Source: Arthrobacter ipis
GTDB lineage: Bacteria; Actinomycetota; Actinomycetes; Actinomycetales; Micrococcaceae
Direction: 5' to 3'
NCBI RefSeq assembly: GCF_014694315.1
Contig: NZ_JAAOXD010000008.1
Span: 47,748 to 81,743 of the forward strand
Length of the DNA stretch: 33,996 nucleotides
A program made the translations under genes and the position numbers. The notes under the pieces are model-generated. The model was not told where the DNA came from. It worked only from the letters and a program-made list of their open reading frames with translations, and did not search any database. Below, piece by piece: positions 17,124-25,279 of the stretch; the stretch's first letter is position 1; every line of letters begins with the position of its first letter.

Positions 17124-17248
17124 GATCCAGCCATTTTATCGCGACGCGGCGAGGATGTGCCGAGCCGGGTATGCCACAAATGCGCCTCAAGGCCCCTTTT
17201 TGTCTGTGGCGGCGCGCGGCCACACCTTTCCCCAGGTGGCACGCCTCG

Positions 17249-17254
17249 TAAAGT
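17249..17254 (+). promoter_or_regulatory. Leaderless -10 box of the carbonic anhydrase gene
   Basis: TAAAGT fits TANNNT and is followed by 7 nt and then the GTG start at 17262. No Shine-Dalgarno sequence precedes the GTG. Confidence 0.5.
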
Positions 17255-17261
17255 AAGCAGT

Positions 17262-17876
17262 GTGAGCAACAGAGTCAGCCCGTACGATGCCTGGCAGCGC
17301 CTCCTTGAAGGTAATGAGCGTTTCGTCTCGGGAGATTCGATGCACCCGAACCAGAACGCCTCACGGCGCAGCGAGCTGGTGCACACCCAAAGCCCGTTCG
17401 CGGTGATTTTTGGCTGCGCGGACTCCCGTTTGGCCGCGGAGATCATTTTCGACGTCGGACTTGGCGACGTCTTTGTCGTCCGAACAGCGGGCCACGTGCT
17501 CGACGACGCCGTTCTCGGCTCACTCGAATACGCCGTCTCGGTGCTCCACGTCCCGCTGATAGTCGTCCTCGGACACGACAACTGCGGCGCCGTCACGGCC
17601 GCCAAAGAGGCTGTGGATACTGGGGAGCTGCCCTCCGGCCACATCCGCGACCTTGTTGAGAGGATCACACCGTCAGTGCTGAGCTCCTTGCGTGAGGACA
17701 AAACGGACGTCAATGAGATGGTCGTCGAACATGCGAAGCAGACCGTGCGCCGGCTGCTGGACAGTTCACGGATGATTTACGACGCCGTGGACAATTACTC
17801 CACCGCGGTGATCGGTGTCGCATACCGCCTGGAAGAGGGCCGGGCGCAGCTCGTATCCACGTCCGGGGTCCTCTAA
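17262..17876 (+). CDS. Beta-class carbonic anhydrase
   Basis: Interconverts CO2 and bicarbonate in the cytoplasm; 204 residues. Zinc ligands of the beta class are present: Cys52 in CADSR (with the Asp54-Arg56 dyad), His105 and Cys108 in GHDNCGAV. The rest follows the family closely (RTAGHVLDDAVLGSLEYAV). GTG at 17262 was chosen over the upstream in-frame ATG at 17157 because it matches the normal family N-terminus (SPYDAWQRLLEGNERF) and sits 7 nt after a -10 box. It ends 42 bp from the convergent NADH dehydrogenase gene. Confidence 0.93.
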   Translation: MSNRVSPYDAWQRLLEGNERFVSGDSMHPNQNASRRSELVHTQSPFAVIFGCADSRLAAEIIFDVGLGDVFVVRTAGHVLDDAVLGSLEYAVSVLHVPLIVVLGHDNCGAVTAAKEAVDTGELPSGHIRDLVERITPSVLSSLREDKTDVNEMVVEHAKQTVRRLLDSSRMIYDAVDNYSTAVIGVAYRLEEGRAQLVSTSGVL

Positions 17877-17918
17877 GGCCGGCTCGGCACCGCCGGGGAT
17901 GGCGGATGGAGCAGGGTA

Positions 17919-19160
17919 CTAGTCGGGCCTTCCGACAACGACGTGTGACGGGCTGTGAGTGACGTACCCCGTAAGCCAGGAGGAAAGGGCGCGGACCTTC
18001 TGCTGGGTGCCGGGGAGCAAGGCGAGGTGAACCCCGAGCCAGGAGAGAAACGCCAGTGGTCCCTGGAGTTGGATGCGTTTGCGGCCCAGTTCGGCGACTG
18101 CTGCGCCACGGCCGACCATGGCCATGTACCCCTTGTCCCAGTAGGCGAATGGCTGCCGGGTGCCGCCGGTAAGGTCCGCCTGGATGTTTCGGGCGGCCCA
18201 TTTCCCGGACTGTTCAGCAACAGAGCCTAGCTGGGGCAGTTTGGCGCCGGTGGCGTCGGTGATGTTGGCGGAGTCACCCAGGACGTAGACGCCCTCGGTG
18301 CCGGGCGCGGTCAGGTCCGGCAGCACGTCTATGCGTCCACCTTTCCCCTGCGGCAGGCCGGATTCGGCGATGATTTTTCCGGCTTTCAGGCCCCCGGCCC
18401 ACACGACGATCTGCGCGGGAATGACGGTCCCGTCCGCCAGCGTCACGCCGTCCGCGCGGACCTCGGTAACGCCCTGGCCCATGTGCAGCTGAACCCCAAG
18501 TTTTATCAGCCGGTCCCGCGTGTACGCCTGCGACTTGGCCGAGAAGGGCATGAGCACGTTCGGCAACATATCCACGAGATGGATGCGGCACCGGGCTGCC
18601 AACCCGGGCGAAAAATACTTGGGCACGAGGTACTTGATGTTCTCGGCGAGGGCACCGGCAGTCTCCACACCGGTGGGGCCGCCGCCGACCACGACCACCT
18701 CAGCGCTGCCGGCGTTCGCACGGTCCGCCTTGTCCAGGGCTGTAGTGAGGGCAGTGCTCAGGCGCGTGGCGTCGGCCACTGAGTAGAGCGGATAGGCATG
18801 TTCTTCGGCGCCGGGAGTGTCGAAGAAGTTCGGTACTGCGCCTGCGGCAATCACCAGGATTTTCGCCTGGTAGCGGGATCCGTCGACAGTGGTGACGGCA
18901 CGGGTGGCGGGATCAATCGCCGTCACCTCCGCAGTGAGGACCCGGACACTTTCGGTGCTGCGGAACACGGACCGCAACGGCCGGGCCACCGCGGATACGC
19001 CGATCTGCGAAGCAGCCACCTGGTAGAGGAGGGGCTGGAACTGGTGGTAGTTGTTCGCGTCGATGAGGAGGACCCGGATGCCCTTGCGCCCAAGCTGCTC
19101 CGCTGCTGTCATGCCGGCAAACCCGCCGCCCACCACGATCACTTGATATGTATCGTCCAT
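17919..19160 (-). CDS. ndh: Type II NADH dehydrogenase (NDH-2)
   Basis: A single-subunit, non-proton-pumping NADH:menaquinone oxidoreductase on the inner membrane face; 413 residues. The FAD motif VVGGGFAGMTAA lies near residue 10, and the NADH motif VVVVGGGPTGVETAGAL in the middle. Family phrases NNYHQFQPLLYQVA, VWAGGLKA, GVYVLGDSANI and QSGKWAARNI are present. A C-terminal amphipathic, partly hydrophobic region (LAFLSWLGVHLALL) would mediate membrane attachment. The ATG at 19160 gives MDDTYQVIVVGG, the normal beginning; the frame is open 33 codons further but without family resemblance. A -10 box 6 nt upstream suggests a leaderless transcript. Confidence 0.92.
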   Translation of the reverse strand: MDDTYQVIVVGGGFAGMTAAEQLGRKGIRVLLIDANNYHQFQPLLYQVAASQIGVSAVARPLRSVFRSTESVRVLTAEVTAIDPATRAVTTVDGSRYQAKILVIAAGAVPNFFDTPGAEEHAYPLYSVADATRLSTALTTALDKADRANAGSAEVVVVGGGPTGVETAGALAENIKYLVPKYFSPGLAARCRIHLVDMLPNVLMPFSAKSQAYTRDRLIKLGVQLHMGQGVTEVRADGVTLADGTVIPAQIVVWAGGLKAGKIIAESGLPQGKGGRIDVLPDLTAPGTEGVYVLGDSANITDATGAKLPQLGSVAEQSGKWAARNIQADLTGGTRQPFAYWDKGYMAMVGRGAAVAELGRKRIQLQGPLAFLSWLGVHLALLPGTQQKVRALSSWLTGYVTHSPSHVVVGRPD

Positions 19161-19166
19161 TCGTGC

Positions 19167-19172
19167 AACATA
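19167..19172 (-). promoter_or_regulatory. Leaderless -10 box of ndh
   Basis: On the minus strand TATGTT is followed by 6 nt (GCACGA) and the ATG at 19160. A weak -35 candidate TGTTGC lies 17 bp further upstream. Confidence 0.45.
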
Positions 19173-19203
19173 CCGTGCCAAGCATCGCTGCAACAGGGCA
19201 CCG

Positions 19204-19428
19204 CTAGTGCAGAATGGCGCTAATCTCCGCCCGGACCAGCCGCTCGGCCAGTTCGCCAAGGTCCAGGTTCAGGACGGCTTTGAGGGCGCGTGCCATGTTG
19301 GGGGCGGCGGCAAGGAATTCGGCCAGGGCCGGATCCGATTCCAGCTCCCGTCCAAGCTTTTCCCTCACCTCATCGGCCGTCCAGTGGCTGTCGGTGTGCT
19401 GACTGGTGAGTAATGTCTTGGCGTTCAT
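19204..19428 (-). CDS. Short hypothetical protein
   Basis: Encodes 74 residues from the ATG at 19428, which has an AAGGGCAGGG purine stretch upstream; an ATG at 19476 would add 16 basic residues and has no ribosome site. The peptide is mostly helical in character and acidic (DEVREKLGRELESDPALAEFL in the middle, read here as two short helices) and lacks Cys, signal peptide and membrane segments. No family is recognised. Its stop lies 43 bp before the ndh start on the same strand, but ndh appears to have its own promoter. Confidence 0.5.
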   Translation of the reverse strand: MNAKTLLTSQHTDSHWTADEVREKLGRELESDPALAEFLAAAPNMARALKAVLNLDLGELAERLVRAEISAILH

Positions 19429-19592
19429 GGCCCTGCCCTTCGTTCGCCCCTGCATTGGCTTTGCCATGAACGACAATGCCTGGCCGGGCTCAAGAATCGG
19501 TCAGGCAGCGGGCCAGATTTGAACAGGTTTTGGCCAAGTTTTCCTAAAGGCCCTAACCGGGACTAATTCGGCGCTTGGCACAGTTATGCGTC

Positions 19593-19621
19593 TTGGACCG
19601 TAACCGGGCTGCGCGTACGCA
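19593..19621 (+). promoter_or_regulatory. Candidate promoter of the MFS gene
   Basis: TTGGAC (19593-19598) and TACGCA (19616-19621) are separated by 17 bp, about 30 bp ahead of the transporter start. The -10 is a weak match, so this is only a candidate. No regulator gene of TetR or MarR type adjoins it. Confidence 0.3.
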
Positions 19622-19653
19622 CCTCGCTTTGATGACAACGGGAAAGAGATTAA

Positions 19654-21114
19654 ATGACGACGACGACTGCCGAGGGAGTGGGTTTCCGTTCCCGGCGGGG
19701 ACCGATCCTCATTGCCCTGATGCTTTCGACGGGCCTCGTGGCGATCGATTCGACGATCGTTGCAACGGCGGTTCCGTCGATCGTGGCTGACGTCGGCGGG
19801 TTCACGTCCTTTCCGTGGCTTTTTTCGGCCTATCTGTTGGCGCAGGCTGTGTCGGTGCCGGTCTACGCGAAACTCTCCGACGTCGTCGGCCGCAAGCCGA
19901 TCATCCTTAGCGGCATAGGACTTTTCCTGCTCGGATCCATCCTCTGCGGAGTGGCCTGGAGCATGCCGGCCCTCATCGCGTTCCGTGTGCTGCAGGGCCT
20001 GGGCGCGGGAGCAGTCCAGCCGGTGGCGATCACCATCGCCGGCGATATCTACACGCTGACCGAGCGTGCAAAGGTGCAGGGCTACCTGGCCAGCGTGTGG
20101 GCCGTCTCCTCCGTCGTTGGCCCTACGCTCGGGGGCGTCTTCGCCTCGCTCGGCATCTGGCGCGGGATCTTCCTGGTGAACATTCCCCTTTGCCTCCTGG
20201 CAGGGTGGATGCTGGTCCGAACGTTCCACGAGAATGTGGAGCGTGCCAAGCACCGGGTGGACTATTTGGGGGCGGCACTGCTGACGATTTCGCTCAGCCT
20301 CCTCATCCTTGGCGCCCTCGAGGGCGGCCAGGCGTGGGCCTGGAACTCGTCCATCAGCATCGCCGTCTTCGCCGTCGGAGCTCTCCTATTCGCCGCGTTC
20401 CTGCTCGTCGAGAGGAGGGCAGCGGAGCCGGTACTGCCCCCGTGGGTCGTGTCCCGGCGGCTGCTGGCGACGACGGCGATGATCTCGTTCGGCGTCGGCG
20501 CAGTCATGCTTGGCCTCACCTCCTACGTTCCCACGTTCCTCGAAGGAGCCCTCTCAACCTCCCCGATTTTCGCGGGTCTCGCCCTGGCGGCACTGACCAT
20601 CGGCTGGCCGATCAGCGCGTCCCAGGCGGGCCGGTTCTATCTGCGGATCGGGTTCCGGAGGACCGCCCTGATCGGCGTCACGGTCACGGTCCTCGGAACA
20701 GCCGTTCTGGCTTTGACTGCCTCGGCACCCAACATCCTGGTGGCAGCGGCAGGTTGCTTCGTCGTCGGACTTGGACTGGGGCTGGTGGCGACCCCGAGCC
20801 TCATTGCCGCCCAGTCAAGTGTCGAGTGGAACGAGCGCGGAGTAGTCACCGGCACCAATCTTTTTGCGCGTTCGATCGGCAGTTCCATCGGCGTCGCCGT
20901 TTTCGGGGCTGTGGCCAATGCGATCTACGCCAGTGCCCCCGGCGGCGTGACGGATCCGCAGACAATCGTGTCGGCGTCGAGCGCCGTATTCCTGGCGGTA
21001 CTGGTCTGCGCAGTACTGACCGTTGTTGCCGTCGTCGCGATGCCTGCCGTGGGCGCCAAGAGCACGACCCCCGACGCGGCCGCCAATGCCAACGCGGCAT
21101 CCTCAGCGGATTAG
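19654..21114 (+). CDS. MFS transporter, DHA2-type drug/metabolite exporter
   Basis: A 486-residue proton-driven exporter with about 14 predicted membrane helices, the layout of the DHA2 (EmrB/QacA-like) group. Signatures: TM1 GLVAIDSTIVATAVPSI (motif D1-like), the TM2-3 loop AKLSDVVGRKP (motif A), and motif C in TM5, SSVVGPTLGGVF. The C-terminal tail is short and alanine/asparagine-rich. The ATG at 19654 is preceded by a modest GGGAAAGAGA. The substrate cannot be read from sequence. The stop codon overlaps the stop of the convergent ftsW-like gene. Confidence 0.88.
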   Translation: MTTTTAEGVGFRSRRGPILIALMLSTGLVAIDSTIVATAVPSIVADVGGFTSFPWLFSAYLLAQAVSVPVYAKLSDVVGRKPIILSGIGLFLLGSILCGVAWSMPALIAFRVLQGLGAGAVQPVAITIAGDIYTLTERAKVQGYLASVWAVSSVVGPTLGGVFASLGIWRGIFLVNIPLCLLAGWMLVRTFHENVERAKHRVDYLGAALLTISLSLLILGALEGGQAWAWNSSISIAVFAVGALLFAAFLLVERRAAEPVLPPWVVSRRLLATTAMISFGVGAVMLGLTSYVPTFLEGALSTSPIFAGLALAALTIGWPISASQAGRFYLRIGFRRTALIGVTVTVLGTAVLALTASAPNILVAAAGCFVVGLGLGLVATPSLIAAQSSVEWNERGVVTGTNLFARSIGSSIGVAVFGAVANAIYASAPGGVTDPQTIVSASSAVFLAVLVCAVLTVVAVVAMPAVGAKSTTPDAAANANAASSAD

Positions 21115-22343
21115 GATCGTACCCCGCTCCGGTGTACTGCTTGCTGCGGCTTCTTCAGTCGACGGGTTTGAACGGGCTGAGGGCGGGTGACTGCCAGGAT
21201 CACGCCGATGCCGGCAAGGGAAGAAACCATCGCTGAGCCGCCGTAGGAGATGAACGGCAAGGGCACGCCGATGACCGGGAGCAAGCCGGTGACCATTGCG
21301 ATGTTCACAACGGCCTGGCCAATGAGCCACGTGATGACGCTGGAGGAGACGATGCGGGCGAACGTGTCCTGGGTGCGGGCGATCACCTTGAATACAGCGA
21401 TGCCGAGGACCGTAAACAGCACGAGCACCAGGAGAGTTCCAGCCAGGCCGAGTTCCTCGCCGAGGATGGTGAAGATGAAGTCGTTGTGGGCTTCGGGGAT
21501 CCAGTTCCATTTCTGCCGGCTCTGCCCCAGGCCCACCCCGAACCAGCCGCCCGAGGCCAGGGCGTACTGGCCGTGGAGCGCCTGGTAGCCGACCCCCTGG
21601 GAATCGTCCGCGGAACCCGCACCGAGCCAGGATGAAATTCGCCCGACGCGGTTCCCGCTGGTGGCAGCCAGGACGAGGGCCAACATGGCGCCAAGAATTC
21701 CGGCGACGCCGAAGACCATCATCCGTACCCCGCCGTAAAACATCGTGGCGGCGAGGATCATCATGATGATCATTGCCGTGCCGAGGTCATGGCCGAGAAC
21801 GACAAACCCGATGATGATCACGCCGGCCGGCACGAGCAACGGGACGACGGCGTGCCTCCACTCGTTAAGGAGAGCCTGCTTGCGGGTCAGGACCGCCGCC
21901 GCCCAAATAATGAGGGCAAGTTTGGCGAACTCGGAAGGCTGGACGGTAAACCCGCCGAAGCCCAGCCAGTTCCGGTTGCCGTTCACCGTCATGCCCAGGG
22001 GCGTGAACACCAGTCCGAGGGATACGACGGCGGCCCCCAGAAGCGGCCAGGCAAGCCAGCGGATGTGCCGGGTCCGGAGCCGGGCCAGGCCCAGCATGAG
22101 GGCCACTCCGGCCGCCGTCCACATGGCCTGCTTGAGCGGAAGGTCGTACGGGTTCTTTCCCGCTGCCACCGACTCTACCGACGACGCCGAAGCGACCTCG
22201 ATCAGGCCCAGTGCCGCCAGAACCAGTACAACCGCCAGGATGACCGGCCGGGTGCGGTCCCCGGACTCGTCACCGAGCCATCGTCCGATGCGGAGCAGCA
22301 CATCGCCGCCCGTTATTTTGCTCGGTGGATGCGTGGCGGTCAT
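21111..22343 (-). CDS. ftsW: FtsW/RodA-family (SEDS) protein
   Basis: A polytopic membrane glycan polymerase-type protein of 410 residues. SEDS hallmarks are present: NRNWLGFGGFTVQPSEFAKL, LGHDLGTAMII, the periplasmic loop QSRQKWNWIPEAHNDFIF containing the conserved Asp, and PLPFISYGGSAMVSSL. Members polymerise lipid II with a partner class B PBP in septal or lateral wall growth. This gene is not in a division cluster and no PBP gene is near, so it is probably an extra paralogue rather than the main ftsW. The symbol is therefore family-level. No clear ribosome site lies just before the ATG. Confidence 0.85.
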   Translation of the reverse strand: MTATHPPSKITGGDVLLRIGRWLGDESGDRTRPVILAVVLVLAALGLIEVASASSVESVAAGKNPYDLPLKQAMWTAAGVALMLGLARLRTRHIRWLAWPLLGAAVVSLGLVFTPLGMTVNGNRNWLGFGGFTVQPSEFAKLALIIWAAAVLTRKQALLNEWRHAVVPLLVPAGVIIIGFVVLGHDLGTAMIIMMILAATMFYGGVRMMVFGVAGILGAMLALVLAATSGNRVGRISSWLGAGSADDSQGVGYQALHGQYALASGGWFGVGLGQSRQKWNWIPEAHNDFIFTILGEELGLAGTLLVLVLFTVLGIAVFKVIARTQDTFARIVSSSVITWLIGQAVVNIAMVTGLLPVIGVPLPFISYGGSAMVSSLAGIGVILAVTRPQPVQTRRLKKPQQAVHRSGVRS

Positions 22344-22359
22344 TTGCTCATCACTGTTT

Positions 22360-22400
22360 CCTTCCCCGGGCCGGCCCTGCTCCGGGCCGTTCCGGGAAGG
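22360..22400. repeat. Long GC-rich inverted repeat upstream of the ftsW-like gene
   Basis: Outer arms CCTTCCCCGG (22360-22369) and CCGGGAAGG (22392-22400), with one bulge, enclose an inner CGGCCC/GGGCCG hairpin. It lies 17 bp before the ftsW-like start and downstream of the CHAD-like gene on the same strand. It could terminate that transcript or fold in the leader, but there is no T-run. Confidence 0.45.
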
Positions 22401-22464
22401 AGAAACCTACCGGGGAAAAATCATACGTCCTTGTCTGCGGTATCAGGTGCTTTGCCGGATGGGG

Positions 22465-23025
22465 TCATCCCATGTAGAGGTGCCAGCGCCGTGGCTGCCG
22501 GAGCGGGGGATCGGAGCAGAACTGCTGGAGGTCTGCGACCAGCCGGAAGTACCTGTCGGACTCGAGGGCTGCGAGCGCCCTGTCATAAGCCGCCTCATAA
22601 GCGGATCCCTGTGCGTTGCCGCGGTCGTGGAGGTTCCGCGGGGTCTGTTCGTGGACAAGTGCGGATTTGCTGAGTGGCCCCAGGGCTTCGGCAAGCCATG
22701 TCAGCTCTGCACGAAGCTTGTCCGCTTCGTTCCTGTCGAAGAGCTTCCGGTCCCCGAGTATTGTCCAGACCCGCCCGACGGCGGCACTCATGGCATCTGA
22801 GGCGTCCTGTTCGCCGGATCGCACGCTGGGGTCGTAGCAGAGCAGCGCCGCAACCTGATCGAAAAGGAAGGATGATGCGACAGGCTCGGCCTGTTGGCTG
22901 GTTCTCTCAAGAGCTTTTAGCATTTTTCTGTCCCGACTGTTCCGATGCCCGGGCCGGAAGAAAGCCCAGATGACTTCATCGCCTTCGATTCCTCCCATGG
23001 TGACTTGAGGAACTGAGACAGCCAT
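22465..23025 (-). CDS. Truncated, divergent CHAD-domain-like protein
   Basis: Encodes 186 residues from the ATG at 23025 (in-frame ATGs at 22998 and 22923 are alternatives; none has a good ribosome site). The central part, QVAALLCYDPSVRSGE, LRAELTWLAEALGPL and AYDRALAALESDRYFRLV, follows the helical pattern of CHAD domains, which bind polyphosphate through conserved His and Arg/Lys residues. Here the usual H-Q-M-R-V-x-x-R-R segment reads DAMSAAVGRVW, so the key basic residues are lost. The protein also stops about half way through a normal domain. It may be a decaying gene or a repurposed fold. An inverted repeat covers the start codon. Confidence 0.5.
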   Translation of the reverse strand: MAVSVPQVTMGGIEGDEVIWAFFRPGHRNSRDRKMLKALERTSQQAEPVASSFLFDQVAALLCYDPSVRSGEQDASDAMSAAVGRVWTILGDRKLFDRNEADKLRAELTWLAEALGPLSKSALVHEQTPRNLHDRGNAQGSAYEAAYDRALAALESDRYFRLVADLQQFCSDPPLRQPRRWHLYMG

Positions 23026-23051
23026 GAGAAGCCTGTGAGGGTCTTCTCATG
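23023..23051. repeat. Perfect 9-bp inverted repeat over the start of the CHAD-like gene
   Basis: CATGAGAAG (23023-23031) and CTTCTCATG (23043-23051) are perfect complements around 11 nt. The left arm contains the start codon of the CHAD-like gene at 23025. As DNA it could be a repressor operator between divergent genes; as RNA it would bury the start codon in a stem. Confidence 0.6.
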
Positions 23052-23061
23052 CGCAGGGCCG

Positions 23062-23089
23062 TTGACGCTGTGCCGTGGGTGTCTATGCT
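23062..23089 (+). promoter_or_regulatory. Promoter of the first DHFR-family gene
   Basis: TTGACG (23062-23067) and TATGCT (23084-23089) with a 16-bp spacer form a good sigma-70-type promoter, 60 bp before the start codon at 23149. It lies 11 bp from the inverted repeat at 23023-23051, so one regulator could control both directions. Confidence 0.5.
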
Positions 23090-23148
23090 GATGCCTGCAA
23101 GCAAGCTCACCGAGAGGCGACGGCGGTCGCCATGAGGAGGGTAGGGCA

Positions 23149-23769
23149 ATGACTGAGAGCACGGGCCGGGTGGTCTGCGACATCACGGTCACGGCAGACG
23201 GATACTCGGCCGGGCCCAACCAGACCGAGCAGCGCCCGTTCGGCGACGACGGCGGCGACGGCTTCGGGAACGGGCTGCACGCCTGGATGTTCGAAACTCC
23301 CGACGAGAACCGGGCGGAGATCGATCAAATCGTTGCCGCCAAGGCCTTCATCATGGGGCGCAATATGTTCGGCCCGGTGCGTGACGAGTGGGACCGGCAG
23401 TGGAACGGCTGGTGGGGCGACAGTCCGCCCTTTCACGCCCCGGTCTTCGTGCTCACGCACCACGCGCGCGAACCGCAGCCGATGGACGGCGGCACCACGT
23501 TCCACTTCGTCACCGAGGGCATCGAGTCGGCGCTGGCCCAGGCACGCGCGGCGGCCGGCGACGGCGATGTGGCGATCGGGGGCGGCGCTACAACCATCAA
23601 CCAGTTCCTCGCCGCCGGCCTGATCGACGAGCTGCGCGTGCATATCGCCCCGCTCACGTTCGGCGCCGGCACCCGGCTGTTCGAAGGCGTCCCGCCGCTG
23701 AAGCTCGAGCAGGTGAAGTCACGGGCAGCGAGCCTGGTCACGCACGTGACCTACCGCGTGCAGGCTTAG
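23149..23769 (+). CDS. Dihydrofolate reductase-family (RibD C-terminal-like) protein
   Basis: A 206-residue member of the RibD_C/DHFR-like fold. The N-terminal strand VVCDITVTADGYSAGPNQ, AFIMGRNMFGP, a GDVAIGGGATTINQFLAAGLIDELRVHIAPL nucleotide-binding region (given here only as GGGATTINQFL and LIDELRVH) and GAGTRLFEG are family hallmarks. Real family members reduce pyrimidine-ribose intermediates or dihydrofolate with NADPH; stand-alone copies like this are mostly uncharacterised. GGAGGG lies 9 nt before the ATG. Its stop codon overlaps that of the convergent aminotransferase gene. Confidence 0.85.
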   Translation: MTESTGRVVCDITVTADGYSAGPNQTEQRPFGDDGGDGFGNGLHAWMFETPDENRAEIDQIVAAKAFIMGRNMFGPVRDEWDRQWNGWWGDSPPFHAPVFVLTHHAREPQPMDGGTTFHFVTEGIESALAQARAAAGDGDVAIGGGATTINQFLAAGLIDELRVHIAPLTFGAGTRLFEGVPPLKLEQVKSRAASLVTHVTYRVQA

Positions 23770-25079
23770 CTCAGGTACGCATCCGCCACAGACAGTGCCT
23801 CATCCAGGATCGCCACGCCTGCGGCCGCATCGGCGTCGGTCACGTTCAGGGGCGGGGCGACATTGACACGGTTGCCCTGGACCAGCGGCAAAAGCCCCTT
23901 GTCCACGCACGCCCTGGCGACGGCGATAATGGGCGCGATCTCAGCGGCTGTGCCTCCTGCGGGTACGAGCGGCTGTTTTGTCTGTCGGTCACGGACCAGC
24001 TCCAGGCTCCAGAGGCCGCCAATGCCTCGCACGTCCCCGACAGATGGGTGCCTCCCGGCAAGCTCCCTGAGTCCCGGCCCAAGGACATCTTTGCCAAGGC
24101 GGCCAGCTGCCGCCGCGGTCCCTTCCTCGTGCATCGCATTGATGGCGCCGACGGCTGCTGCGCAGGCAAGGGGGTGGCCGCTGTAGGTCATGCCCGCCGG
24201 GTAGGGGCGTTTGGTGAACGTCTCGTAGATAGCGTCGCTGACGAGTACGCCGCCCAGGGGAACGTATCCGGAGTTAACGCCCTTCGCGAATGCCATCAAA
24301 TCCGGTGCCACACCAGCATGGTCCACACCGAACCAGGCCCCCGTGCGGCAGAAGCCCACCATCACCTCATCGGCGATGTAGACGATGCCGTGGCGGTCGC
24401 ATAGCTCGCGGACGCCGCGAAGGTAGCCGGGCGGCGGCGCGATGACCCCCGAACTGCCTACGACCGATTCCAGGACCAGGCCCGCGATCGTCGACGGTCC
24501 TTCCAGGAGGATCACCTGCTCGAGGTGGGCCAGCGCCCGCTCGCACTCTTCCTCCGGCGTCCTTGATCCGAAGGCCGACCGGTACAGGAAAGGACCAAAG
24601 AAGTGGACAGCACCCGCCGCCCCCGTGTCCGAGGCCCAGCGTCGCGGGTCGCCCGTGAGATGGATCGACGTCGTGGTCGAGCCGTGATAGGACCGGTAGG
24701 CGGCCAGCACCTTGGGCCGTCCCGTGTGGAGGCGCGCCATCCGCACCGCGTGCTCAATGGCTTCCGTTCCGCCAGTGGTGAACAGCACGTGCCCGAGGTT
24801 CTCCGGTGCGACCTCTATGATCAGCCGGGCCGCTTCGCCCCGCACATCGGAGGCGTGGCCGGGTGCGAGGGTGCACAGGCGGTCAGCTTGCTCCTTGATC
24901 GCGGCGACGATGCGCGGATGCTGGTGACCGAGGTTGGTGAACACCAGTTGCGAGCTGAAGTCCAGGTAGCGCCGCCCGTTGACGTCGACGACGTGGCTCC
25001 CGGAGCCACCAACCAACGTCGGCACCTCGCGCGGCCCCTGGACAGCCCAGGGGTGGAAGACCAGATCGTCGAGATTCAT
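23766..25079 (-). CDS. Class III PLP-dependent aminotransferase
   Basis: A 437-residue fold-type I omega-amino acid or amine transaminase. PLP-site features: TTGGTEAIEHAVRMAR (phosphate-binding turn), Asp237 in YIADEVMVGFCRTG, and Lys266 in AFAKGVNSGYVPLGG. It resembles beta-alanine/taurine/gamma-aminobutyrate:pyruvate-type enzymes, but the donor cannot be assigned. The ATG at 25079 is preceded by an excellent GGAGGATGTC ribosome site, so the longer upstream frame is rejected. It is transcribed from the 200-bp region shared with the second DHFR-family gene. Confidence 0.9.
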   Translation of the reverse strand: MNLDDLVFHPWAVQGPREVPTLVGGSGSHVVDVNGRRYLDFSSQLVFTNLGHQHPRIVAAIKEQADRLCTLAPGHASDVRGEAARLIIEVAPENLGHVLFTTGGTEAIEHAVRMARLHTGRPKVLAAYRSYHGSTTTSIHLTGDPRRWASDTGAAGAVHFFGPFLYRSAFGSRTPEEECERALAHLEQVILLEGPSTIAGLVLESVVGSSGVIAPPPGYLRGVRELCDRHGIVYIADEVMVGFCRTGAWFGVDHAGVAPDLMAFAKGVNSGYVPLGGVLVSDAIYETFTKRPYPAGMTYSGHPLACAAAVGAINAMHEEGTAAAAGRLGKDVLGPGLRELAGRHPSVGDVRGIGGLWSLELVRDRQTKQPLVPAGGTAAEIAPIIAVARACVDKGLLPLVQGNRVNVAPPLNVTDADAAAGVAILDEALSVADAYLS

Positions 25080-25180
25080 GACATCCTCCGTTGCTTGCGT
25101 GCCGGGTTGTTGATTCCGGGCGCTCCGCTCCACTGCTTCACATTGGCACCTTCCGGCGGCAGTTACCAGACGTCGGGCCC

Positions 25181-25210
25181 TTGAAGGGCTGATCGCTCCG
25201 TGGATAGCAT
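25181..25210 (+). promoter_or_regulatory. Promoter of the second DHFR-family gene
   Basis: TTGAAG (25181-25186) and TAGCAT (25205-25210) are separated by 18 bp and lie 70 bp before the start at 25280. Confidence 0.45.
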
Positions 25211-25279
25211 TGCCGGCACGGGCATCGTCGGCGCAGCGTCCCACCGGCTCCTGACGTCGATCAGACGGAGGAGACGGCC

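Noticed and set aside
17157..17261. Extended carbonic anhydrase with N-terminal Cys residues
   Set aside because: The additional residues do not resemble the family and would cover the promoter; GTG at 17262 is preferred.
20097..21236. 379-codon frame overlapping the MFS gene in another frame
   Set aside because: Arg/Gly/Pro-rich shadow without membrane segments.
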